A stretch of 33,874 nt of DNA from a virus. Below the pieces are notes generated by a model that saw only the letters and a program-made list of their open reading frames with translations, searched no databases and had not been told where the DNA came from. Location: the IMG/VR virus record IMGVR_UViG_3300025840_000124, positions 1-33,874 of that record; one strand, given 5' to 3'. Shown here one piece after another: positions 1 through 6,198 of the stretch (positions are counted from its first letter, which is position 1; the number at the start of each line of letters is the position of its first letter). The position numbers were made by a program, and so were the translations under genes.

Positions 1-94
1 ACTCATACATGACTGGCCACATTTGATATCTTACACTGATATCTTCTTCTGGACCAAAGGTTCCATTATGTAGATTGTGAATATATTTTTTCAT
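1..94 (-). CDS. Partial unidentified gene downstream of gp44 (runs off window edge)
   Basis: Only the first 31 codons are visible, beginning MKKYIHNLHNGTFGPEED. The start overlaps the gp44 stop as ATGA, and a GGAG Shine-Dalgarno lies about 10 nt upstream inside gp44, so translation is probably coupled to gp44. In T4 the gene after 44 is 62 (clamp-loader small subunit). The visible residues do not resemble the gp62 N-termini I can recall, so I do not assign it. No domain can be called from this fragment. Confidence 0.5.
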   Translation of the reverse strand, partial: MKKYIHNLHNGTFGPEEDISVRYQMWPVMYE

Positions 95-1026
95 TTAAAT
101 TTTACTCCTGCCATAATTTCTGTACAACATGCAACCATGTTTAATTCATGGTCTGCAACAAAGCTATTCTTATATTGATAATCTGCAAGTATGAGAACCA
201 TTTGTGGAATACTAGATGGTTCAACATGCTCATTCATATTATCATACATTTTACGAAACATTGAAGCTGGTTCTACGTCGATATTATCAGCTACCCACTG
301 TCTCATAAGTTTAAAGTCTTTAAGTTTAAGATGCTCCATCAAATCTGCTATTGCGACATCTGATGTATTAACTAATATGCCACTATCTATCTTACCAAAG
401 GTAGCATATCTCTGCAACTCATTGATTGTTCTTCTAAAGTCTGGAAAGTATTTCATAATGAGTTCAGCAATAACTTGCTCATCATAATTAATAACTTCAG
501 CTTTAAGAATATTCATAATTCTCGTCATAAATGAACCAGCTATAGCTTTTCTTTCTTTCTTAGGAATAGCAAACTCAATAACACTACATCTTGAGTGGAG
601 TGGTTCTATAATACGATTCTTAAAATTACATGTTAATATAAATCTACAATTGGATGAAAACTCTTCGATAAATCCACGAAGAGCAGGTTGGGTGGATTGG
701 GGATTCAAGTAATCAGCCTCGTCCAGAATCACAACTTTGTATCCACCCGATAAGGAAACTGAGCTTGCAAATTGTTTTATTTTGTTTCGTAGTGTATCAA
801 TACCCGATTCTTCAGAACCATTAATAATGATATAATCGAGATCCAATACGTTACATAATGCTCTTGCAACTGTCGTTTTACCAGTACCAGCAGTACCAGT
901 AAACATCATATTTTGAATCTCACCTTGTTCTATAATTTGTGTAAATGTTTTATAAAGATCTGCCGTGAGTATACACTCTGATATTGTCTTTGGTCGATAT
1001 TTCTCAACCCATAAAAATTCGTTCAT
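91..1026 (-). CDS. 44: Clamp loader large subunit gp44 (AAA+ ATPase)
   Basis: Loads the gp45 sliding clamp onto primer-template DNA for the phage replisome. Numbering from an upstream in-frame ATG at 1038, the Walker A motif GTAGTGKT is at residues 48-55, the Walker B DEAD box at 106-109 and the SRC arginine-finger motif at 149-151. The N-terminal LWVEKYRPKT is typical of RFC/gp44 proteins. I take the start at 1026 because a GGGAG Shine-Dalgarno sits 5 nt upstream and because this start overlaps the preceding gene's stop as ATGA. The protein is 311 aa, close to T4 gp44 (319 aa). It lies with gp45 in a replication cluster, as in T4. Confidence 0.95.
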   Translation of the reverse strand: MNEFLWVEKYRPKTISECILTADLYKTFTQIIEQGEIQNMMFTGTAGTGKTTVARALCNVLDLDYIIINGSEESGIDTLRNKIKQFASSVSLSGGYKVVILDEADYLNPQSTQPALRGFIEEFSSNCRFILTCNFKNRIIEPLHSRCSVIEFAIPKKERKAIAGSFMTRIMNILKAEVINYDEQVIAELIMKYFPDFRRTINELQRYATFGKIDSGILVNTSDVAIADLMEHLKLKDFKLMRQWVADNIDVEPASMFRKMYDNMNEHVEPSSIPQMVLILADYQYKNSFVADHELNMVACCTEIMAGVKFK

Positions 1027-1277
1027 TTTTTCTCCCATGATATAACTGTGTCTAATCTAAAGCTTCTCCAAGCTTTTTTATCCAAAGCCCAAGCAACAAA
1101 GTGATCGGACTCAGCACTCATATTAAGAGTCATTGCAACTCCATTATCTTGTAGTACTGTGGGATTAATTGTACAAGGCATAACTCTTATCTCTTCGGTG
1201 TCGATTTTCTTAAATGTGACCTCAACAATGCCTTGTTGAAGAGCGAGTAATAGATTTGATTTTTCATTTGAATTCAT
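1023..1277 (-). CDS. Small SH3-like beta-barrel protein (DUF2693-like)
   Basis: This 84-aa protein carries the pattern I associate with small SH3-barrel proteins of T4-like phages: an N-terminal helix, then VEVTFKKIDT, a short CTINP segment and a C-terminal WALDKKAWRSFRLDTVISW. Its molecular role is not known to me. An AAGGA Shine-Dalgarno lies 8 nt before the ATG. It sits between the gp45 and gp44 clamp genes and overlaps gp44 by 4 nt, so it is probably co-translated with the replication cluster. A hairpin resembling a weak terminator lies just upstream of it. The family assignment is by recalled pattern, not by a search. Confidence 0.75.
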   Translation of the reverse strand: MNSNEKSNLLLALQQGIVEVTFKKIDTEEIRVMPCTINPTVLQDNGVAMTLNMSAESDHFVAWALDKKAWRSFRLDTVISWEKK

Positions 1278-1295
1278 AATATAGTCCTTAAAATA

Positions 1296-1315
1296 AGAGG
1301 GGATTGCTCCCCTCT
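1296..1315 (-). terminator. GNRA-loop hairpin, possible attenuating terminator
   Basis: On the minus strand an 8-bp perfect stem (AGAGGGGA/TCCCCTCT) closes a GCAA tetraloop and is followed by TTATTTT. It lies between the stop of the acidic small protein (1320) and the next start (1277). The U-run is short and interrupted, so termination is probably partial. Confidence 0.6.
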
Positions 1316-1319
1316 ATAA

Positions 1320-1574
1320 TTATTCTGCTGATTCTTCTGCAGGTTCTTCAACAACTTCAGGTACTTGACCTTCTGGTGTCTCACCGTCTTTAGGTGTAGC
1401 GGCATTTAAGAATCTTACGACTCTATTTCTTAGTCCGCCTACTGCCTCAAGTTCTGGACCTTCGAATCCACCTCTTTTCGAACAGATGTCGATAATCTGA
1501 ACCATTGTGGCGATGTCCTGTAAAGACAGTTGAACTTGCTCTTCAGCATTTTCAGTTTTCACTTCTTCTGCCAT
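1320..1574 (-). CDS. Small acidic-tailed conserved phage protein
   Basis: An 84-aa protein. The central segment, LQDIATMVQIIDICSKRGGF then a GPELEAVGGLRNRVVRFL-type helix, resembles small hypothetical proteins that recur beside clamp genes in marine T4-like phages. The C-terminal third is rich in Glu and Pro and probably disordered. I take the start at 1574 because AAGGAG lies 7 nt upstream; an in-frame upstream ATG at 1625 has no comparable site. A late-type TATAAATA lies about 70 nt upstream over the gp45 stop. Function unknown. Confidence 0.8.
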   Translation of the reverse strand: MAEEVKTENAEEQVQLSLQDIATMVQIIDICSKRGGFEGPELEAVGGLRNRVVRFLNAATPKDGETPEGQVPEVVEEPAEESAE

Positions 1575-1643
1575 GATTTTCTCCTTTGCAAAGTAGTTAA
1601 CAAAATGGAAAGACCCACCTGGCATCTTTCCTCTCTTCGATTA

Positions 1644-1651
1644 TATTTATA
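1644..1651 (-). promoter_or_regulatory. T4-type late promoter (TATAAATA)
   Basis: An exact TATAAATA on the minus strand overlaps the end of gp45 and faces the acidic small gene starting at 1574. T4 late promoters consist only of this box, which is recognised by gp55-type sigma factors; such a factor is encoded at 9155-9718. In DNA this AT-rich a few such octamers occur by chance, so position is the main support. Confidence 0.55.
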
Positions 1652-2342
1652 CATTAAATGTCGAAGTTTTCTCAAGAGCGATAAAATATTCTACTGGATA
1701 ATTTCCATTAGTCCAGTTTGAAATAAGCTTAGATGATATACTTACAAAGTAATCACCAGGTAGTAATTTCAAATTAGGAATACTTACCACAAAGTTAAAC
1801 TCATTTCTACATGAGTTATCTTTATCCAATTCAATCTCGAATAGATTAGATGTACTGTCTCTTGTGTCGACAACTGAAGCAGTTATAATACCATCCTTTC
1901 CTGAAATGGATAATTCAGAATGACCAAGTACAGCAGCAGCTTTTCGAATTTGATTTAATACATCTTCTTCGAGATTAACGCCAACTTCTGGATCGGGCAT
2001 TTGAATATCTTTTTGAGGTGTAGTAAGTATATCAGGTTCTGAGAAGAAGTATCTTATCTTCTGAGAATTAGGTAACTTACATCCACCTACATTGTTTTTA
2101 ATTAATACAGCTTTATCTTCAAATTCTAGAGTAGGATTCTCGATTAAGCTATACACTGACAAGAATTCGTTTAAGTCATAGACTCCAAACTCTTGTGGGA
2201 AATCTTCTACAATCTTAGCTCTAGCTAGTATGGTCTTTGCTTCAGATATTGTCTTAAGCTCTTGACCAGGTTTAAATACTAGATTTGGATTAATAGAAGC
2301 AAAGTTCTTTAGAACGTTAAGTGTTTCATCACTAATTATCAT
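1647..2342 (-). CDS. 45: Sliding clamp gp45 (DNA polymerase processivity factor)
   Basis: A trimeric ring that tethers the phage polymerase to DNA and, in T4, also activates late transcription together with gp55 and gp33. The 231-aa product (T4: 228 aa) begins MIISDETLNVLKNFASINPN, the characteristic gp45 N-terminus, with the expected all beta/alpha clamp pattern and no catalytic motif. I take the start at 2342 with GAGG about 9 nt upstream; the in-frame ATG at 2357 forms part of that Shine-Dalgarno. It overlaps the upstream DUF3310-like gene by about 11 nt. The clamp loader gp44 lies downstream in the same run of genes. Confidence 0.93.
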   Translation of the reverse strand: MIISDETLNVLKNFASINPNLVFKPGQELKTISEAKTILARAKIVEDFPQEFGVYDLNEFLSVYSLIENPTLEFEDKAVLIKNNVGGCKLPNSQKIRYFFSEPDILTTPQKDIQMPDPEVGVNLEEDVLNQIRKAAAVLGHSELSISGKDGIITASVVDTRDSTSNLFEIELDKDNSCRNEFNFVVSIPNLKLLPGDYFVSISSKLISNWTNGNYPVEYFIALEKTSTFNV

Positions 2343-2634
2343 TTTTATTTTCCTCATTCAAATCATGTACATGTAACGCAATGATGGTATAGTGTAGAAT
2401 TTTTAAAAGGTCTGCTCTATTGAGACCTTCTTTCTTTCCATACCTTTGTGCATACTTAAGTACATTTCCAATTGCAAAACCCATACCGTGGCCACAATCA
2501 ATAATAAATTCAGTAGACTGAAAATTGTTTTTAGAGTAGTGACCTCCATAGGTTTTATTTATATAATCAAGGAGCTCTTTTACAAGGGCTCCCTCATTAA
2601 ACTTGTAGTTTATTTGTTCTTTTCTTTTAAACAT
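2332..2634 (-). CDS. DUF3310-like small protein
   Basis: A 100-aa protein with the arrangement seen in phage DUF3310-type proteins: an N-terminal helix, then a Y-x-x-HY segment, then TEFIIDCGHGMGFAIGNVLK, a KYAQRYGKK motif and a C-terminal helix. Proteins of this family are sometimes labelled as nucleotide-kinase related, but I see no Walker motif and do not infer an enzyme activity. It overlaps the AAA+ gene upstream by 8 nt and gp45 downstream, so it belongs to the same polycistronic run. Two conserved His residues in the Cys-Gly-His segment could be functional. Confidence 0.75.
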   Translation of the reverse strand: MFKRKEQINYKFNEGALVKELLDYINKTYGGHYSKNNFQSTEFIIDCGHGMGFAIGNVLKYAQRYGKKEGLNRADLLKILHYTIIALHVHDLNEENKNDN

Positions 2635-3775
2635 TTTCCTCCTCTTCAGTAGTTTCAGGATTCTCTGCTGTTAACACACCATCATCTACTTTTGAATAGA
2701 GATCTAAGAAAGCAGCTTTAGTATCTTCATCAAATCTTGAGATGCAAAGATCAATTGCTTTATCTCTTTTATTAAAAATAGAGAATGTTTGTACAATGTG
2801 ACAAAGTCTTCTTGTTGAAATGACTTCATCGACACCATCATCAAAGAATGTTTTTCTGATGATATCTGCCCATGTCACAAGTTTATCAGCAAAATCTTCA
2901 TCGACTGAGCCAAACTTTTTCATATGTTTAAGTACAATTTTCTTTTCGATATTAAGACCAGGAAACTTCTGATCAATAGAGATAGTAAATCTCTCAAGGA
3001 ATGCTTCATCAATAATAGAAGCTGCAGTGAATCTACCATCTTCAGAACCTTTACCTTTTGTATTAGCTGTGGCAATTACATTAAAACCTTCTGCAGGTTT
3101 TACAATTTCACCAGTCTTTTTGACCAATACAGGTTTTCCTTCTAGGATTCCTTGTAAACACATGATCTTATTGGTTGCTCTATCGATCTCATCAAGGAGA
3201 AGTATAGCACCATTTTCCATTGCTTTAAGTACAGGACCTTTGGCAAAAACTGTTTCACCATCAATCAATCTGAAACCACCGAGTAAATCGTCCTCATCGG
3301 TCTCTGGATTAATTTGTACTCTAATAAATTCTTTACCAACTTTAGCACATGCTTGTTCGACCATAAATGTTTTACCATTACCAGATAAACCAGATATGTA
3401 AGTTGGATAAAACATATTTGATTTAATAATTTTTGAAATGTCGAAGTAAGCACCCCAAGGGACGAATGTATCGTCTTGAGAAGCAAAGTTCTTTTCATCA
3501 TTTACAATTGATTGCATTTGTGCTGCATTCTTTGGAATTGTATTGACGATTGAAGTATTAACATCAGCTTTAATTGGTTCAATTAATCCAGCTAAATCAT
3601 AGGTACCAATTTTAACTCTATTCGCATTAGTAGTTAAATCTTTCCAATCTTTACCTGAATAACCAAATTCTTTACCGATGTCAGTAATAACTGATTTACG
3701 AAATTGAGTTTGATCTGGATATCTAGATACAAGCTCTTTTAAGATTATTTGGGTTGAGGCTTTCAAATTATTCAT
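2627..3775 (-). CDS. cobS: MoxR/CobS-like AAA+ ATPase
   Basis: A 382-aa AAA+ protein: Walker A GLSGNGKT at residues 129-136, Walker B LLLDEID at 192-198, an ATANTKG sensor-1 segment near 235-241 and an ERF arginine finger at 261-263. The LLGGFRLIDG insert is typical of the MoxR/CobS branch. In bacteria such ATPases work with a VWA-domain partner in metal chelatases or protein remodelling, and the adjacent gene at 3872-6073 encodes exactly such a partner. cobS-like genes are common in marine T4-like phages. No cobN-like chelatase subunit is in the window, so cobalt insertion is unproven. AAGGAG lies 12 nt before the ATG, and the gene has its own promoter. Confidence 0.88.
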   Translation of the reverse strand: MNNLKASTQIILKELVSRYPDQTQFRKSVITDIGKEFGYSGKDWKDLTTNANRVKIGTYDLAGLIEPIKADVNTSIVNTIPKNAAQMQSIVNDEKNFASQDDTFVPWGAYFDISKIIKSNMFYPTYISGLSGNGKTFMVEQACAKVGKEFIRVQINPETDEDDLLGGFRLIDGETVFAKGPVLKAMENGAILLLDEIDRATNKIMCLQGILEGKPVLVKKTGEIVKPAEGFNVIATANTKGKGSEDGRFTAASIIDEAFLERFTISIDQKFPGLNIEKKIVLKHMKKFGSVDEDFADKLVTWADIIRKTFFDDGVDEVISTRRLCHIVQTFSIFNKRDKAIDLCISRFDEDTKAAFLDLYSKVDDGVLTAENPETTEEEENV

Positions 3776-3809
3776 AATATATATTATCTCCTTATCATTT
3801 TATAGTTAT

Positions 3810-3838
3810 ATTGTACCACAGTTAGAGAACATTGTACA
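3810..3838 (-). promoter_or_regulatory. Promoter of cobS-like gene (TGTACA-N17-TACAAT)
   Basis: On the minus strand -35-like TGTACA (3833-3838) and -10-like TACAAT (3810-3815) are separated by exactly 17 bp, with TGG directly before the -10 (extended -10). An A-tract (AAAAAAA) and a 22-bp palindrome lie immediately upstream. It faces the gene starting at 3775. Four other sites in the window share this layout. Confidence 0.75.
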
Positions 3839-3848
3839 TAGTTTTTTT

Positions 3849-3870
3849 GCAAAAACATGCATGTTTTTGC
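3849..3870. promoter_or_regulatory. Perfect 22-bp palindrome upstream of cobS-like promoter (possible operator)
   Basis: The sequence GCAAAAACATG and its mirror complement form a perfect dyad ending 1 nt before the stop of the cobT-like gene and exactly 10 bp upstream of the -35 box. The same dyad, slightly degenerate, sits at the same distance upstream of the cobT-like promoter. That conserved phasing argues for a protein-binding site. A terminator is less likely, because on the minus strand the hairpin is followed by As rather than Us. Confidence 0.6.
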
Positions 3871-3871
3871 G

Positions 3872-6073
3872 TTATTTTTCAGCAACTGCTCTACCAAAAT
3901 TAGTTAAAAGCGACTTATTATTCTTTTTGGATTTACTGTATCTCTTAAATTGAGATCTAATTGTACCTGTTGAAGCATCATCTGCTACATCAAATCCATC
4001 ATCATCTGTTGAGAAATTCTTTCCATTCTTTACAATATAGAATTGATTATAACCAAGCTTATTATTAAATGTTACGCATTTATGTTTTGAATATTGTCTA
4101 TTAAATGGTTTACGCTCATCTGATCCATATACATAAGCATCTTCTGCATGTTCAATCTTTCTCCAAAAGTTATATGAACCATCTGCAATAAAGAATCCTA
4201 GAGTACAAACTCCATAATTCTTTTGTAGGTTTTCTAATAAAGCTCTAGTTCCACCAGATGATCTATCTGGTAAAGTAACTTTTCTTCCATCAATGTGAAT
4301 AATAGTTTTACCCCATCTATCTGTAGTATTAAGGTAATTAATTTCTCTAGATCTTTGAATATGAATATTATTTGCCTCACCATCAGATAATACAACTAAA
4401 TTCATTTTATCAACTGCATGTTTTGCTTTAAATTTATTGATTAAATCATGGGATCTAATAAGAGCTTCGTTAAGAGGTGTTGAACCATAGTCTTCGTACT
4501 TAGAAAGTATATCTCTTTCATACCAACCATGATCACCTTCACCTAAATACTTTCTCATATAGATATGAAATAGTGCTTCTTCGTAATCACCCTTTTTAAG
4601 AGTTGATGAAATAATATGTGGTAATGAAAGTCCACCATTATGTATTTCACTTTCTTTAGACTCAGCTAAAGGTGTTATAACTTCTTCACCCCATCTATCC
4701 TTACCAAATCTAGTATTATCTGAAGTAAATCCATAAACATCGAATGGTATGTTAACAGTTTTGCAGAATACAACTAAATGTAAAAGTTGATCCATTACAT
4801 TAGACATTGTATTATTCATTGATCCAGAGTAATCAATTAGCATTACCATACCATGATTTTTGGCATCAGCTAATTTTGTGACTTTTGCAAAAATATCATC
4901 ATTAGTCTTATATGACCATAATCTATTAATGTCTAATGAACCTGTTCTTGCAGTTTGAGCTCTAGTATAACGATATGCAGCTTTTCTCATTTCAAATTCT
5001 TTAACTGCATAGTTAACATTTTTCTTAACTTCTTTAATATAAGATTTAAAGTTGCCTTTATATGTTTCATTATTTAAATACTCTGTCCATTGAGAGCTAG
5101 CAATTCTATCTCCTTGTAGGTCAGAGTATTCAATAATCATTTGTTTAGCAACCTCTTTGTTAAACTCATTAGCAACTGTATCTTGATTGCCATACTCATC
5201 TCTATCTAAGAGAGTATGTTCATTACGTCTGAAGTTCTCATCTGTTAATGAGACATCTTCGTCTTTATAAGTTTTTCCATCTCTTCCAGTTGCTGAAGAT
5301 TCCTCTTCGCCTCTATCAGATTCTCCTGCATCTCTGTTATTAGATTCAGCGTCTTCTTCTTGAGCTTTAGAGTCTCCATTAGGTTGACCTGTAGATTGAT
5401 CTCCATCTTCTTCTCCTTTAGATTCCATATCATCATGACCCATTTGTAAAGGATCATCGTTATTTTCATTTTCTTGTTGTTCATTGTTTGGTGCTGCAGG
5501 TGGTTCCATTAATTCTTCTTGGTTTTCTTTGGTATAAGCAAGAATATCTCTGCATAATTGAGTTACTTCCTCAAAGGTTTCTGTTGTCATTGCTCTATTA
5601 TAATAAACAATTTCTTCATCAGTAAATGGTACATCAATATGATCACCAATTTTTGCTTTAAGATTAATTTTATCAATAAGCTTTACTTGATCCCAATCCA
5701 TGTCTGAAAGATCACCAAAGAATTCTTCATCAAATAATTTTTTGTATCCTCTTGACATTGGGCCAATAAGACCAGCATAGTTTTGCTTTATATTTCTTTC
5801 AATACGAGCATCTTCGATTACGTTAATATAAGATCTTGGACAACCTTCGAGTTTCTCTGGACTATCATGCCAACCTTCAAAGGGTGTAAATAGAGCATGA
5901 CCAACTTCGTGACCAATTAATAAATCAGTAACATCTTTACCCATGTCTTTCCACTGTGGAAGACCAAGGATACGATCTTTAATATCAAACCATGCAGTCT
6001 GATAATTACCATATTGAACAGTAATATTTTCCTTAGCTAATAATTTTGCGAGTGTTGATTTTTGATTTGCCAT
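3872..6073 (-). CDS. cobT: CobT-like protein: HExxH metallopeptidase plus VWA domain
   Basis: A 733-aa protein in three parts. The N-terminal part (about 1-180) has a zinc-protease helix HEVGH at residues 55-59, followed by an INVIEDARIE helix at 83-92 that could supply a further metal ligand. A strongly acidic, low-complexity linker spans about 185-275. The C-terminal von Willebrand A domain has a MIDAS motif D414-Y-S416-G-S418 and a later VVLSDGEAN segment. VWA proteins of this type pair with MoxR/CobS ATPases, and that gene follows directly. The linker and VWA resemble CobT of cobaltochelatase, whereas HExxH suggests proteolysis; metal chelation and protein maturation are both open. AAGGAA lies 6 nt before the ATG. 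Confidence 0.87.
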   Translation of the reverse strand: MANQKSTLAKLLAKENITVQYGNYQTAWFDIKDRILGLPQWKDMGKDVTDLLIGHEVGHALFTPFEGWHDSPEKLEGCPRSYINVIEDARIERNIKQNYAGLIGPMSRGYKKLFDEEFFGDLSDMDWDQVKLIDKINLKAKIGDHIDVPFTDEEIVYYNRAMTTETFEEVTQLCRDILAYTKENQEELMEPPAAPNNEQQENENNDDPLQMGHDDMESKGEEDGDQSTGQPNGDSKAQEEDAESNNRDAGESDRGEEESSATGRDGKTYKDEDVSLTDENFRRNEHTLLDRDEYGNQDTVANEFNKEVAKQMIIEYSDLQGDRIASSQWTEYLNNETYKGNFKSYIKEVKKNVNYAVKEFEMRKAAYRYTRAQTARTGSLDINRLWSYKTNDDIFAKVTKLADAKNHGMVMLIDYSGSMNNTMSNVMDQLLHLVVFCKTVNIPFDVYGFTSDNTRFGKDRWGEEVITPLAESKESEIHNGGLSLPHIISSTLKKGDYEEALFHIYMRKYLGEGDHGWYERDILSKYEDYGSTPLNEALIRSHDLINKFKAKHAVDKMNLVVLSDGEANNIHIQRSREINYLNTTDRWGKTIIHIDGRKVTLPDRSSGGTRALLENLQKNYGVCTLGFFIADGSYNFWRKIEHAEDAYVYGSDERKPFNRQYSKHKCVTFNNKLGYNQFYIVKNGKNFSTDDDGFDVADDASTGTIRSQFKRYSKSKKNNKSLLTNFGRAVAEK

Positions 6074-6096
6074 TTATTTCCTTATCTTATGTATCT

Positions 6097-6125
6097 ATTA
6101 TACCACGGTTCTTATCATTTGTACA
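6097..6125 (-). promoter_or_regulatory. Promoter of cobT-like gene (TGTACA-N17-TATAAT)
   Basis: On the minus strand TGTACA (6120-6125) and TATAAT (6097-6102) are 17 bp apart, with TGG before the -10. A run of seven As and a degenerate copy of the ACATGCATGT palindrome lie upstream at the same spacing as in the cobS-like promoter. The predicted leader is about 18 nt and contains AAGGAA. Confidence 0.78.
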
Positions 6126-6135
6126 GGGTTTTTTT

Positions 6136-6157
6136 GCAGAAACATGCATGTTTTTGA
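6136..6157. promoter_or_regulatory. Imperfect palindrome upstream of cobT-like promoter (possible operator)
   Basis: Perfect 14-bp core AAACATGCATGTTT (6140-6153) with partly paired flanks. Its left edge is 10 bp upstream of the -35 box, as at 3849-3870, with the same seven-T run (plus strand) between. It lies between the tRNA-like minihelix and the promoter. Confidence 0.55.
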
Positions 6158-6160
6158 TGC

Positions 6161-6198
6161 TGGAGCCACCCACCAGGATCGAACTGAGCTAGGGTGGC
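6161..6198 (-). ncRNA. tRNA-like minihelix (degenerate or miniaturised tRNA)
   Basis: Reading the minus strand from 6198: GCCACCC, then TA, then GCTCAG (typical of a tRNA D arm), then the T-loop TTCGATC, CTGGT, GGGTGGC and TCCA. The 7-bp acceptor stem is perfect, and a discriminator T and CCA follow. GCTCAG and CTGGT can pair around the T-loop as a 4-5 bp T-like stem. The anticodon arm is missing altogether. The simplest origin is a deletion from the D arm to the T arm of a full tRNA. Its first G is the last base of the gp46 TAG stop. It cannot decode; it may be a remnant or an RNA-processing element. Confidence 0.6.

Noticed and set aside
2556-2563. TATAAATA inside the DUF3310-like gene, and similar boxes inside gp47 (8161-8168), the fibre and the 223-aa gene
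   Set aside because: These lie in coding sequence away from gene starts. A few exact octamers are expected by chance in DNA this AT-rich. The box at 2556 could serve gp45 but I cannot support it.
3027-3401. Plus-strand open frames such as 3027-3401, 30964-31416 and 32577-32942
   Set aside because: They are antisense shadows of well-identified minus-strand genes, have no ribosome sites and give composition unlike real proteins.
3849-3870. Palindromes at 3849-3870 and 6136-6157 as rho-independent terminators
   Set aside because: In the transcribed (minus) direction the dyads are followed by As, not Us, the stems are AT-rich, and their fixed 10-bp distance to a -35 box fits an operator better.
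6161-6198. Functional tRNA or phage integration (att) site at 6161-6198
   Set aside because: There is no anticodon arm, so it cannot decode. No integrase or other lysogeny gene is visible and the gene set is that of a lytic T4-like phage.
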